The notes below the pieces were generated by a model. That model did no database searches. It was not told the origin of the DNA and saw nothing but the letters and a program-made list of their open reading frames with translations. Source: Diadema setosum (taxonomy: Eukaryota; Echinodermata; Echinoidea; Diadematoida; Diadematidae). From it: 64,000 nt of DNA. The position numbers and the translations under genes were made by a program. The stretch lies in the NCBI GenBank assembly GCA_033980235.1, contig CM067075.1, forward strand, positions 30,135,885 to 30,199,884, read 5' to 3'. Below are positions 9,801-19,457 of the stretch, piece by piece. The stretch's first letter is position 1. The number at the start of each line of letters is the position of its first letter.

Positions 9801-11050
9801 TCTCGAACAAGTTCTGTTTAGACTCTCAAGGGAGAATTCCGGACCAGTTAAAAGTTCATCTGAAAACAAAGAGTAAAATCTTCAAAGCACAGCGGTGAAG
9901 TGTGATCGAAATTGAATAAGATTTAAATCATGCAATTGTGAAGTTTCATTAATTTGTGCAAACTCAAACAGTTGATGTAAATAAGCGAATGAGTGAGCTG
10001 ATGATGTTGTCGCCTCAAAATTTTCTGTTGATTGTGGTAAAAAAAAAAAAACCTGACAGAAAATCCAGTTTTCCTGCTATAAAAGTGTAAGACAGAGAAC
10101 GTTCTTCCCTGCTAAATAACTTCAGATGTTTTATCTTAGAGTGGTGGCCGCATGTGTTGTGTTTAGGACCAAACGGGTTAAAGGTTCACATGTCGACAGC
10201 TTTCATTTCCAGTGTCTAGTGGTAGGATATGCTGCACAGAATGGCGGTGACAAGATGATGGTCCTGATCATTATCCTGTCTTATACTTTTATCCCTCCCT
10301 GTAGCTGAGCCGCAGGGAGAAGGCCGCGGCTGACTATAATGCTCGACTGAAGGAGAAGTTCCGGCACCATCCCCAGGTGAAGAGGATCAGCCGCCACCGC
10401 CATGTCCCCAGCCTTATCTACAAGGAGAGCAAGACCATTCGCATCCAGAAGGAATCTCAGAAGAGGAAGTAAGTGTGGATTAAGCATTGTATGAGCTACT
10501 TCATAGCGGAATATACAAAGGTTCACTTTGTGACCGTGCATCACAAAACCAACAAAAAGTCACGCATGTCGATTTTACATGAGGGCATAATATTGTGATA
10601 AGTGAGACAGGTCAACCTAATCAATCGCAAGTTTTTACATTTTCTGAAAGAGCAATCCTTCTACAGTATACTGAAATTTGGGATCACAAAACAAATGGTA
10701 AAATTGCATTTTTTTTTTTTGTGGCAGTTCTTCTCCATCGGAAAAGAATTTCCAGTTCTGTCATTCTGAGGAAAGGTCTAAATTGCTTACCACTGCAATA
10801 TGCCAACTTATGAAAGGAATCCAATTATCAGGGTGGCAAAAGTTATCCATGAACTTTAAACCCTTCCTTTATGTCATTAACCCGTTTGTGTGCAATATGA
10901 ATGCCACATTGCTTTCGTGGGGTGGAGAGGGTTAATTGTCATTCTCAATGTTTCATCTGCAGGGAGCACAACAGAAGAAAGCACAGCAAACAGGGGACCG
11001 TCCCCTTCAAGGCGGAGAGGAAGAAGCACGTCGTAGGGGAGGTGGAGTGA
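692..11050 (+). CDS. DCAF13: DCAF13 / WDSOF1 (Sof1-like WD40 protein), nine coding exons, 5' end outside the window
   Basis: Join of 692-891, 1444-1551, 2589-2678, 3887-4042, 4624-4784, 6258-6422, 8028-8163, 10305-10468 and 10963-11050 gives 421 residues to a TGA stop. All introns are GT-AG and the codon phases agree across every junction. The product starts at VPRNYDPALHPFE and carries successive WD40 blades (GHRDSV...VKIWNL; AHRGFV...IKKWR; a DHHW...VDIWDE blade; HVSAVLDVDYSPTG...IRIF; QHVTCVRW...IRLWKA), then a basic Sof1-type C-terminal domain (SRREKAAADYN onward) ending KKHVVGEVE. Family knowledge: DCAF13/Sof1 is a nucleolar SSU-processome protein needed for 18S rRNA maturation and a substrate receptor for CUL4-DDB1. 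The human protein is about 445 aa, so only the N-terminal 20-odd residues are missing. No frameshift or in-frame stop is present, so the gene looks functional. Introns are 0.5-2.1 kb and contain several transposons. Confidence 0.96.
1444..1551 (+). CDS. DCAF13: DCAF13 exon B
   Basis: It lies between ttttacatttcag and a GTGAGT donor at 1552. The 36 codons encode VKIWNLSNRTCERTVNAH and GFVRGLCLDRTGQIFLS: the closing strand of WD blade 1 and the start of blade 2. Phase 0 on both sides. Confidence 0.95.
2589..2678 (+). CDS. DCAF13: DCAF13 exon C
   Basis: Acceptor is gggcgtag at 2581-2588, donor GTAAAG at 2679. The 30 codons encode VGDDKSIKKWRTQPR and QEPLDTVIGK, equivalent to the GDDKTVKQWK...EEPLHTILGK segment of vertebrate DCAF13. 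Phase 0 on both sides. The acceptor is unusually G-rich and has only a weak pyrimidine tract. Confidence 0.92.
2780..3007 (+). repeat. tRNA-derived SINE, family A, copy 1 (DCAF13 intron)
   Basis: The head carries Pol III promoter-like boxes: A box TGGTCTAGTGG (about 2844) and B box GGTTCGAATCC (about 2888), in a degenerate tRNA-like segment at 2838-2907. A family-specific tail follows (tcatggctactactgaaact, then gatcaattcagtgcttattt) ending tgtcaatcagttgcaa. The same head, body and tail recur at 29.34 kb and, inverted, at 51.76 kb. It sits in the intron between exons C and D. Confidence 0.85.
3887..4042 (+). CDS. DCAF13: DCAF13 exon D
   Basis: It follows the acceptor ctgcag and ends at a GTGAGT donor at 4043. 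The 52 codons encode the blade around SIDHHWKESKYATSGTQVD and IWDESHADPINSYTWGSDSI, ending in VKFNPVE. The DHHW and DIWDE signatures are diagnostic for the DCAF13/Sof1 family. Confidence 0.95.
4624..4784 (+). CDS. DCAF13: DCAF13 exon E
   Basis: It starts after ccctcacag and ends at a GTGCGC donor at 4785, splitting an Asn codon (AA|C). It encodes LASCTQDRNIILYDTRG, the RKVVLEMRTNTVAWNPMEAF motif and TAANEDY. The donor deviates from the GTRAGT consensus, but the AA+C junction restores the conserved NEDYNLYTFD sequence. Confidence 0.94.
4895..4987. mobile_element. Short TTAA-flanked MITE (piggyBac-like), 85 bp
   Basis: TTAA at 4895-4898 and 4984-4987 bracket an 85-bp element that begins CCCATTGAGGACG and ends CGTCCTCATTGGG. 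This is an exact 13-bp terminal inverted repeat with a TTAA target duplication. CCC-starting termini plus TTAA are typical of piggyBac-family non-autonomous elements. No ORF is present. It lies in the intron after DCAF13 exon E. Confidence 0.85.
6258..6422 (+). CDS. DCAF13: DCAF13 exon F
   Basis: It starts after ctacctgcag with the C that completes the Asn codon, then encodes LYTFDMRRLDRAVNVHMDHV, SAVLDVDYSPTGREFVSGSF and DKTIRIFQTDKGHS. It ends AG|GTGAGA, splitting an Arg codon. This is the strongest WD40 repeat in the protein. Confidence 0.95.
6535..6983. mobile_element. TTAA-flanked non-autonomous DNA element, family T, copy 1
   Basis: TTAA at 6535-6538 and 6980-6983 bracket termini of the form (T)AGGGGTGGTATAGTTTTG and its inverted partner ending CTCTACCATCCCT. 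A large internal inverted repeat pairs gatgaaaattggttttgaaa (about 6660) with its complement (about 6773-6797). A second copy with the same architecture lies at 13091-14835. Non-coding. The superfamily could be Kolobok or piggyBac (both use TTAA); this is not decided here. Confidence 0.7.
7156..7229. repeat. Perfect-centre hairpin / small foldback element
   Basis: Arms GAATTCACGAAGATGGTACA and its near-complement (TGTACCACCTTTATGAATTC) flank an 18-bp perfect palindrome CCATGGTTTAAACCATGG at 7184-7201. It looks like a short foldback MITE in the intron before exon G. No clear target-site duplication was found. Confidence 0.75.
7347..7990 (+). repeat. Roughly 650-bp polypyrimidine (CT-rich) block
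   Basis: Nearly pure C/T on the + strand, made of irregular tcc/ctt/ccttc units rather than a simple repeat. All three forward frames are largely open only because stop codons need purines. It ends shortly before the DCAF13 exon G acceptor (8026-8027), so it serves as, or crowds, the polypyrimidine tract of that splice site. Confidence 0.9.
8028..8163 (+). CDS. DCAF13: DCAF13 exon G
   Basis: It starts after acatcag with A, completing the split Arg codon, and encodes EVYHTKRMQHVTCVRWS, LSGSDEMNIRLWKANASEKL and GK before a GTAACT donor at 8164. This is the last WD40 blade. The acceptor sits at the end of a roughly 650-bp polypyrimidine block, so ORFs extending upstream of 8028 reflect the lack of stop codons in CT-rich DNA, not extra coding sequence. 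Confidence 0.95.
8178..8845. mobile_element. Non-autonomous TIR element (TGTGACCCGC termini), 668 bp
   Basis: The left end TGTGACCCGCTACAACAAAA pairs with the right end (8822-8845, ...CCTTTTGTTATAGCGGGTCACA) as an imperfect terminal inverted repeat of about 24 bp. TTTGAT occurs just outside both ends (about 8169-8174 and 8846-8851) and may be a target duplication. No transposase ORF. It sits in the DCAF13 intron after exon G; its left end begins only 14 bp past the donor. Confidence 0.75.
8902..9618. mobile_element. hAT-like non-autonomous element, 703 bp, with GTTAGAG duplication
   Basis: The element at 8909-9611 starts CAGGGAGGTGTAAGAAAAGG and ends with the inverted partner CCTTTTCTTACAACTCCCTG; the inverted match continues inward through gagagacaactc. 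GTTAGAG occurs directly outside both ends (8902-8908 and 9612-9618). CAGGG-type termini with a 7-8 bp duplication suggest the hAT superfamily. The interior is non-coding. Confidence 0.8.
10305..10468 (+). CDS. DCAF13: DCAF13 exon H (Sof1-like domain)
   Basis: It starts after ccctccctgtag and encodes LSRREKAAADYNARLKEKF, RHHPQVKRISRHRHVPSLIY and a basic tail, ending KRK with the Lys codon split by a GTAAGT donor at 10469. The content matches the Sof1-like C-terminal domain that follows the propeller in DCAF13 and yeast Sof1. Confidence 0.95.
10963..11050 (+). CDS. DCAF13: DCAF13 exon I (terminal coding exon)
   Basis: It starts after catctgcag with the G completing the Lys codon, then encodes EHNRRKHSKQGTVPFKAE and RKKHVVGEVE with a TGA stop at 11048-11050. 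The lysine/arginine-rich end is typical of the family and consistent with nucleolar or RNA association. Confidence 0.95.
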
Positions 11051-11068
11051 GAGGGATGACCCCCGCCG

Positions 11069-11140
11069 GTCTCTATCATCCCGTCTCCATCTTCCCTTGG
11101 CCGGTCTCCATCATCCCGTCTCCATCTTCCCTTGAAGCTC
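11069..11140 (+). repeat. Tandem duplication in the DCAF13 3' UTR (about 35 bp x2)
   Basis: Two near-identical copies of a unit reading ccggtctc(t/c)atcatcccg followed by tctccatcttcccttg lie head to tail just after the stop codon. They differ by one or two bases. Confidence 0.8.
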
Positions 11141-11285
11141 TCCTCTGAGGAATATTTGATGTATGATGATGAGATGGAGGATGAGGATGTGGACATCTCA
11201 GTTAAAACTCTCAGCCGAGAACTTTCACCAACCGTGATCTGGCGTGATCTGGCCTCTGGTGATCTACAGTATAAGCTGTTATTTT

Positions 11286-11391
11286 CGCGTACAGATTTCC
11301 GCAGATGAGGAAATCACAGACATTTTTGAGAGATGATGTTTTCGTGTACAGATTTCCGCAGATGAGGAAATCACAGACATTTTTGCGAGAT
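11286..11391 (+). repeat. Tandem duplication in the DCAF13 3' UTR (about 53 bp x2)
   Basis: The unit starts 'gtacagatttccgcagatga' and continues 'ggaaatcacagacattttt'. It is present twice in direct orientation with two visible differences (cgcg/cgtg and gagagatg/gcgagatg). Confidence 0.85.
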
Positions 11392-13090
11392 GATGTTTTT
11401 GCGAATTGACACAGACATTATCATCAATGCACTGTTACCCAAGTGTAAGGAGACATATTCGTGTTTGTTAAATTCAAGATCCGACTGTGCTTTGCAGAAT
11501 TTGCAAAAATTAAATCCTTGTGAAAATAACAGCTTATATGGTATCGTAAGGAGAGATTGCCCACTTCTGATGAGCTCTCTACCACAGGCGCTTGCAAGCC
11601 GTGCTATGGAAGACACATTTTATAGAAAAAAGCATACTTGTGTCATACTCACCATCCAGCTGGTACTGGTAGAGTACCCTAGTTCAACAATCCTTGGTTC
11701 CTGCCATGTGCCAGTGACAAGGTCTTTTTTATGCATTTTCTTTTTACCGTTGTTTCAAAAAGGAGTATCACTACAACAATTTGTCCGTCATCATTTTCAT
11801 TTGTGTGCTTTGCAAATTGGGATTATTGATGCTGCTACCGGCTCATCTCATTGTATGATGGCCTCCACCCCATTCCTGCCCCTCTTACTACCAAATTCCC
11901 CCCCCCCCCCTAAAAAAAAAAAAGACTAAAACCATCTTACCCAATGTTGTCAAATCCAAGGAAGACATTTTTACATGAACGTTATTTGCTGGTCTACCCA
12001 TAGATTTTAAGGAGCTCTTCCCTCAGTAGCTGGTGTCCATCGTTTTTATCTGTCCAATTTATCAAACTGTTTCAGTGCCATAATTTCTTATATCATCCAC
12101 ATTTTAGGGATGCTTCCCCATCATCCAAGAAAGTACTTCATTCTGCTTGTATCCTCTTGTTGGGCTTACAGGTTATTTAAACTCCTACATTACATTTTGA
12201 TACGCAGATGCCTAGTTCATACAGATGTCAGGAATTATACTTCCACAGATGTTGATTATCTCTGATTTTGATTGAGTTGTCTAATGTCTGCAGAGTTTTA
12301 TGTGATATTGGGGGGGATCTTGCTTGTTTTTCACTGAGCAATATTTTGTAAATTATCATAAGGTGACATAATGTACTGCCTCATTTTATGACAAATTGTG
12401 ATTTTGTTTACTTTACACATTCAAGATTGTTAGCTAGACATCTACAGAAATTCTGATTTTGTTATACTTCAATCCATTTTGTATGGTAAATGTGAGAATG
12501 CAAATAAAAAGCTACACACACACACACACACACATCCAGCTTTTTCCCATGAGCTCAATGGAATTTTATCTTAGTTTAAATTTTATTGGTTCAAATAGAA
12601 GTCAAATAGTTGCCCTGTTTTTGAAATATTAATGCATATTTTCTTCCTTTTTTGTTTATTATGCTAATTCTTATCAAATTGTAGGAATGCCTCTCCTTTT
12701 TCTTTCATTTTTTGACATCTAGATACATCTTGTTCTATGTTCTATAATTGTAGCCAGCTAAAATTATGACTGACTTGTCAGAATTAATTCTGTACAATTT
12801 CAGTCCAGATTGTCAGTAGAAAAATTCTAAATGTAATGTGATTCAAACAATTTGTGATTGATGTAGATGTTTTGATGTTAAAGTTAGTGGAGCAGCTCAG
12901 ACCCTGAACAAAGCATATTCAACTGTCTTGGGGAAACTAATGCTTCATATGGGTGGCAAAGCAGTGTGAGAGAAAAAGACTTTAATGCTAATGCATACAT
13001 TTAGTGGGTGGGGGGGGGGGGCATATTCCCTTTTGAAATGTGTACATGACAGACAGTATCAACTGATTCATGAAGAATTACAGTGTCTTT

Positions 13091-14835
13091 TTAAAGGGAT
13101 GGTATGGCTTTGGTTTAAGGTGAGGATTCAGCTTTTAACTTTCTGCAAGATACTTAGAAACAACTTTATGAAATGTTAACCCTAAAAAGACTGGGCTATT
13201 TTGGTAGCTCGAAAGACTGGGGGGGGGCCTAAAGGGCCCCCCCTTAAGATCTCGGCCGTGGATCGCGCGATCGCCGCGGAAATTTGCACAATGGTAGTGT
13301 GCGATGTAATCTACAAGATTGTATATTTAAATTTTCCAAAATAGTCTTCTTTTATTTTATTTTGATTAATTATGCTAATTTATGCGAGAAATCAGACTTT
13401 TTTATCTAAATTAGTAAATAAAGCTCCAAAAGTGCTCATTTTTGGTCTAGATATTCTTTGTAGCATTCTTAGCAAATGTACTTGAAAAAAAATTCGGTAT
13501 CAAAATTAATTTCTTATTTATTTTATTGTTTTATGAATTTCTTATGTATTTCCTTGTTTTTTCGACCTTTTGTTTTTGTTGTTTTTTTCAGCAAAATTTG
13601 TGGCAGACCCTTTTTGAAGCATAATACTACTAAAACAAATTGATTTTAGCCATTGAGAGTAAAAATAAGCATATTTATATGAACCGTGTGATAAAACTCA
13701 ATTTGTATTGACTTTGTACACAAAATCGCATTTTTGAGCCATTTTCGGTCTCACGTGCATGTACAAAAAGTTATGTAACTTCAGAACCGTACCCCCGGGC
13801 GCCACAAATTTGGTGTCAAAATGTGCGGGAAACTCGAAAGAAAAAAGTCACAGAGCATCGCGCCGAGAGCATTGCGTGTTGCTGAGTAATCGCGCGAAAT
13901 GTCGAGGGGGGGGGGGCCTTTTAGGCCCCCCCCCCCCAGTCTTTTTAGGGTTAAAGGTAGGGGATACCTTTTACAGACCTCCCAAAATGCAGCAAAACAT
14001 TAAATATGAACCTCAGGGGACTTGTTTAGGCCACTGCTGAGAAATTTGGAAGTCAACAGTTATCTACAATTTGAATAATGCACAAAACTCAACTACTCAG
14101 TAGTTCTGTGTGTCAGCCACACTTAAGCCTTTTTGTTGCAGTCTTCTGTATTTTTTTTATCTATAAACACAAATCTAAAAGTATAAGAGCTGATGTAATA
14201 ACATATAGAGTGTGTGGCAAGAATGTATATAGAAATATTTGTAAGTTTTGATGAACTTTCTTCACAAAATATACATGATGGACACACATGCAGTGCATGG
14301 GTCTGCAAAGGTAGCCTAGTAATGTACTGGAATTTACGGTGAGCCCAGAAAAAAATTCAATTCAAAATCTAACGGCCAATAAAAATGTACTAAATGTTAC
14401 CTTCCACTTTCAATACTTTATGGGAGTTTCTAAAATGATACTCTCTTCAGCATACCACTGTATTTATACAACTCTTCATTTAAGGCATGCAAATGGGATT
14501 CCCTACCTGTAAAGAGCATACAATTGTTATATAATTCAAGATTTATTTGATGAAAATCGGCTTGAAATGGCCAAGATATCCAAGAACAAAGTGAAACAAA
14601 GCAATCCAGATGAATGGTTGGTCCCACCTTTTGTTAGGATTGCTTTCTGTGAGATACATGTATCTTAGCCATTTTGAAACCAATTTTCATCAAATAAACT
14701 GAGATGATTCTAGAAATATCATAATTATGCTCTTTCACGTTTCATGACAGGTTTATCATTATTTAAAAAACTCATCATCAAAAAACGTTGGAAATCTGAA
14801 GCTCCATCTCAGCCGAAACTGTACCATCTCTTTAA
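13091..14835. mobile_element. TTAA-flanked element, family T, copy 2, interrupted by a second element
   Basis: TTAA at 13091-13094 and 14832-14835 flank termini AGGGATGGTATGGCTTTGG and CCGAAACTGTACCATCTCT, matching the copy at 6535-6983. The internal inverted repeat (tttgatgaaaatcggcttga and its complement near 14670-14699) is also shared. A distinct 771-bp TTAA element is inserted at 13180-13950, so the family T insertion is the older event. Confidence 0.75.
13176..13954. mobile_element. piggyBac-like non-autonomous element, 771 bp, nested in family T copy 2
   Basis: TTAA at 13176-13179 and 13951-13954 bracket perfect 16-bp termini CCCTAAAAAGACTGGG / CCCAGTCTTTTTAGGG. Subterminal blocks repeat the motif: AAAGACTGGG again near 13213, and paired ggggcctaaagggcccc / ggccttttaggcccc stretches inside each end. 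Near the left end is GATCGCGCGATC. The interior is AT-rich with no transposase ORF. CCC termini and TTAA fit piggyBac. Confidence 0.9.
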
Positions 14836-14848
14836 TGAAGATTTTTTT

Positions 14849-15834
14849 ATGCCTCCGCCAACGAAGTGGCCGGAGGCATTATGTTTTCGGGTCGTCCGTC
14901 CGTCCGTCCGTCCGTACGTCCGTCCGTCCCGTTTTGTTTTTGTTGATATCTCAAGAACCGTGTGGTGGTTTTGCATCAAACTTGGTATGAGGGTATATCC
15001 TTGGGGGATGATACTTTGTGTGGATTTTAGGGTCACAGGGTCAAAGGTCAAAGGTCACAGGTTATTTTGTGAAAAAATTGAAATTTCATGTTTTTCTCCA
15101 TATCTCACAAATGGTTCAAGGTATCTTCATGGAACTTAGTATATATGCTTGTACCGATGGGCAGTGATTATCTAGGGAAGTTGGGGGTCAGGGGTCAAAG
15201 GTCAAGGTCAACTCCTCAAAATATAACTACTTTCCTTATATTTATGCAATGCCTGAGGGATTTTTTTTTTTAAACTTGATGTATGCATGTATAACCCAAT
15301 ATATATTCTGTGGGAAGTTTCTTGCCAAAAGGTCAAAGGTCAAAAGGTCAAAGGTCAAGTGAAAGTGCTAAATTGCACTTTTTCCTCCATATCTCAAAAA
15401 TAACTCAAGGTATTGTCATGAAACGTACATATTTATGCATGTTCTACCTAACAGTGATTCTCTTTGGAACTGTGGGGTCAAAGGTCAAAGGCCAGGTTTC
15501 GATAATACTATTTTACCATTTCATACTGAAATTATACTTTTTCTCAATACCTTGAAAATTACTCAATGCATAAACTTGTAAAAGGGTCAAAAGTCAAGTG
15601 AAAATCATCAGTTCCCCCAAATACCTGCACTCTGACGTTTAAATCATTCATCCAATTGAACCTAGTTCTAGGAAAGTGAACATTCAGCACATTTGTGGCA
15701 AACCTGTCATTTTAATATTTGCCAGTTGTGTGAAACTGTCATCACACATTGTCAAGACATTGTACTATAGACCTGTTAGGAGAACCATGTATTATGGCGG
15801 AGGCATACACCAGTCGCCGTAGCGACATTTCTAG
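14849..15834 (+). mobile_element. GCCTCCGCC...GGCGGAGGC repeat element with (CCGT)n and AGGTCA arrays
   Basis: The left end reads atgcctccgccaacgaagtg with a (CCGT)n tract at about 14896-14930. The right end reads ttatggcggaggcatacacc then agtcgccgtagcgacattt. The interior has three or four degenerate tandem modules, each with a tctccatatctcaaaa-like segment and clustered GGTCAAAGGTCA motifs. It resembles a dispersed repeat common in marine invertebrate genomes. No convincing protein is encoded. It begins 14 bp after the family T duplication at 14832-14835. Confidence 0.7.
15038..15595 (+). promoter_or_regulatory. Cluster of AGGTCA direct repeats (DR1-like nuclear-receptor sites)
   Basis: AGGTCA half-sites with one-base spacing (DR1) occur at 15038-15057 (three half-sites in series), 15192-15210, 15329-15359 (four half-sites) and 15475-15494, with a degenerate one near 15583. 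DR1 is the classic binding arrangement for RXR-, HNF4- and COUP-TF-type receptors. The sites are part of the repeat element, so any function is inference. Confidence 0.4.
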
Positions 15835-18658
15835 TTTGTTTCTGTTTTATGCTGATCCTGTCAATCCACAGCTGTTGTAAATCTTCATGTTCAGTTATTC
15901 AGAGCACAAGCACTGGTAATATTGAGTGATATTGAGTGTAGTTGCATGCCATGAAAGAAAAGCAAAAGCTTGGAGATGAAATAAAAAGTACATAATTTAT
16001 TTTTAACAAAAATGTGACAGATACTGATTTCTTATGTCTTGTGTCTTGGGGAGGTGTTCTTCATCGATTAGTAAAGCTGATTTTTTTTTCTGTTTTGTTA
16101 GCATTTTGATGGATTTTGTAAATGTGAACTTGATCAAAATGTAAATGTAAAGGAACTATAATCTGTATATTATCATTTTTTTTTAATTGAGAAAATTCCA
16201 AATACACTTGTATTCCACCAAATCAAATGCGTGCACCAGGTTGTCGAATTTCAATTGCAAAGCAGCAAAAGCTTCCTCATTTGAGTGTCTCTCCCTCCCC
16301 CCCCCCCCAATATCTAACATAAAATTATTCTCGCACACCCCCCCCCCCTCTCTCTCTCCCCGAAAAAAAAACAACAACAACAACAACCTCAACAGAACAA
16401 AACATATATACAATGTACATGTACATGAATTTTCGGGCATTATTTTTCTGTGCAAGGGTATAAAATAAAATAATATACATACAGCTGTATATATTTTCAA
16501 ATTTGGCGTTCCGTCTCAACTCGCCCCCCCCCCCCCCCCCCCACGCTTACAAAACTCCAATCGACGCCACTGCCCTCATTTCATGTGACACTAGCCCCTG
16601 GCGACAGTTTATGATCCATGCAGAAAAACAAAAGAACGCTTAATGAGAGGGAAGTGGTGTAGGGATAGTCATAGCGGGAATTACTCTACGGGTTTCATCC
16701 TCTAATTCCTCTGCAGTATGAAAAAAAAAAAAAATCTATACCCATTCCATTTCATCGAACCAAATTAAGGTTGAAACACAAGGTCAGAGCGCATAGTTCT
16801 TCTGTAACAGATAATAACTTCGTAGACCGTGGGTAATTAGGCCTAGTCATGCCGTATCAACAAAAAACATGCATCAAAGCGCTGCCAGTGACAAGAAGAT
16901 GAATGTAATTTATACAGAAATTATACATACTCATACATTGTATTTCATAATCAGATGACAGCAAGAAACATTTTATATGGATTCACTTCAGAAATGGATT
17001 TCGTCGTTATCGGTTACCATTACAAATTGATGAACTGGATCTTGTAAGCAGACATGTTCAGTTATTACAATGTATTCATTGCAACTACAATTAGATATGA
17101 AAACGTGATTTGAATTAGTTTGTGGAATTTGAGATGCTATCAAATACAGTAGGTCCTAAGTCTGTATGAGGCCCAAAAAAAAAAAAGACGAGAAAATTTA
17201 CTTATGAAAGAATAAAGCGCAATAGGAAGCAGAACAATTTTAAACAAAACAAAACAAAATAAACTACAAAATGGGGGGGGGGGGGGCGAGATCCGCACAC
17301 CACTGGCCAACCACTGGTCGACAGGTAACTGTGCAACGGGATGTTTTGGGTCACTTCACAATTAGCGGCACCATTACGGCTTGTTTTATTTGCTTAGCAC
17401 ATGTCCAGGTGTAAGATTCCGCATAAATCGATACGAGAATGACGGATAAGCTGTCAAGACTAACGCTTGAGCCCCAACCCCACACCGAGCCCCCCCCCCC
17501 CCCCCACACACACACACACACAAACACACACCTGCCATACACAGAAATAAAAAGACGACGTAGCATCCAGAATGATTTATAGAATGAATAAACGGGTTTG
17601 TAGCGGTGTACCACTAGGCGTTCAAGCAATCAAAGACTCAAAGCAACACTACCACCATACTACTGTCACATTATGATAGTACAATGAACAATTTTAGGAA
17701 TACATTGTACTGATACTAGCAAGGAGAACAAGGAAGTGGAAAATTTATACCAATAATGAATTTGTTTATCATAATGTTACTAGCGCTGCTTCAAATTAGT
17801 TATACCGTTATGCGTTTTATTTCTCTTTTCTTTTTTGTCGTTATAACTTTCTGAATTGAACAAATAAGACGGAATCTCCCTGGCGTTAGTCCCTTATTTA
17901 GAGTGACTTTGAGTTTGTCTGTGTGTCTGTGTCTGTTTGTGCGCGTGCGTGCGTGCGTGATGGGGAGCAACGTTGAAATTTTGGCAATATCAATTAGGTT
18001 AATAGAGATATCATAACGTTGAATCCTTTCTGTTTTTACGTTGTACAACGTCTGCCAAATTACGAAGAAATCCAATCTTTTCACTTGAAGAAAGGAAATG
18101 ACAAAAGAGTCCGTATTGGATGCCAAGAAAAGCTAAGCCTTCAAATGCTTCCTTTTTTCTCCACTTTTTACAAACTTCAAACTGAATTTTCTTATGATAA
18201 AGGGTACACGTACCATTTCATACTTCCCGATGTCATTGAAGTCCGTCTTCGTACGAAATCAATGTAGGTTGGAAAACTTTTCAAACTGCAGTCTTTTGAC
18301 AGTCAGGGAAACTCCCTCTCCCCCCCCCCCCCCCCCACAAAGAGAAGAAGAAGGAGGAGGAAGAAGAAAAAAGAATAATATCAGTTCTATGCACAGACAA
18401 GTTGATTTATTTCATACATGCTCTTCAGCGGCGTTAACGGCGAAATCTCCCGAGGAATTGAATTTGTGGAAACAGGCAAGGTTATTATTAAGAGACCAAC
18501 AGGTGGCTAGAAATTAACCTTGACAAACAATGACTCTATACGTGACCGAGTGAACTTACTGAGAGCGTGTGTGTGTGTTTCTATATATATGTATGTGTGT
18601 GTGTGCGTGGGTGTGTGTGTGTGAATGAAACTCAAATAAAGAATATCATAAATCAAAA

Positions 18659-18660
<2 letters not shown>

Positions 18661-18717
<57 letters not shown>
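18661..18717 (+). repeat. (GT)n microsatellite
   Basis: Uninterrupted GT dinucleotide run of about 28 units; a more degenerate GT-rich stretch precedes it at 18566-18625. Confidence 0.95.
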
Positions 18718-18719
<2 letters not shown>

Positions 18720-19397
18720 TAGTTTTGACAGTGACGGTGTGACAGGGACTTTTCAGATGTGTTTACAGTAGTGATCACAGATCAGATTTTTCACGATAAG
18801 AGTAAGGACTTGTTAACATCTTCCAAATTTATCGGATCACGGAGGTGTTGTATACCGTGGGACAGAAAGCTGCAGACGATCATAAGACGATTTGGCTGCA
18901 CGTTCCACTTCATGTAACCAAGTGAACTCTACTACACACAGAAAAAAAAAGTCCCAGCGCTCGTAAAGATTTAACTACTTAAAGACACCTGGTGGTGATC
19001 ATTCACTTCAAGTCACTTGAATCTATGCCTCCATTGAAAATCATATCAGAATCAGAGTGCACATAAATGACGTTACAAGGAGAAGAAAAGAAAAACGACA
19101 AAAATGTTGCTTAACCCCACATCGTGAGCAAAGCACTATACATAAGCTGAACATATCACATTATATTGCATTATTACATTATAATGTCGAAGTTCAGATC
19201 AAAATTACTCCCTTTGGTGCGAGGAGAAATGAAAACTCATGTAACGTGTTTCATTCTTTTTATTGTTATTTTCTCAGAATATTGTCGCTGTAAAGGATTT
19301 CAGAACAGAATTTATGATGCGACCTGAGTTTGGAGATAAGTTCGATCAACTGGTTGTATCACAGGGCCCAAGGCTTTCTTGTTGTTGTTGTTGTTCT

Positions 19398-19407
19398 TCT
19401 TCTTCTT

Positions 19408-19438
<31 letters not shown>

Positions 19439-19457
19439 TTCTTCTTCTTCTTCTTAG
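19398..19457 (+). repeat. (CTT)n microsatellite
   Basis: CTT trinucleotide run, preceded by (GTT)n and followed by interrupted CTT units to about 19510. Forward ORFs read as poly-Ser or poly-Leu and are not genes. Confidence 0.95.

Larger units (their letters stand above)
11051..12530 (+). other. DCAF13: DCAF13 3' UTR and polyadenylation region
   Basis: Non-coding sequence follows the stop codon. An AATAAA hexamer at 12503-12508 is followed at once by a (CA)n run (about 12515-12533), and is the best poly(A) signal candidate before the next repeats. The UTR contains two tandem duplications (about 35 bp x2 at 11069-11140 and about 53 bp x2 at 11286-11391). The exact cleavage site cannot be fixed from sequence alone. 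Confidence 0.55.

Noticed and set aside
10877..10935. TTAACCC...GGGTTAA pair in the last DCAF13 intron
   Set aside because: Only about 7 bp of terminal inverted match; too short to claim a MITE, though a decayed TTAA element is possible.
16540..16575. hAT-type right terminus (gacgccactg)
   Set aside because: No left partner beginning cagtggcg was found upstream, so no element can be delimited.
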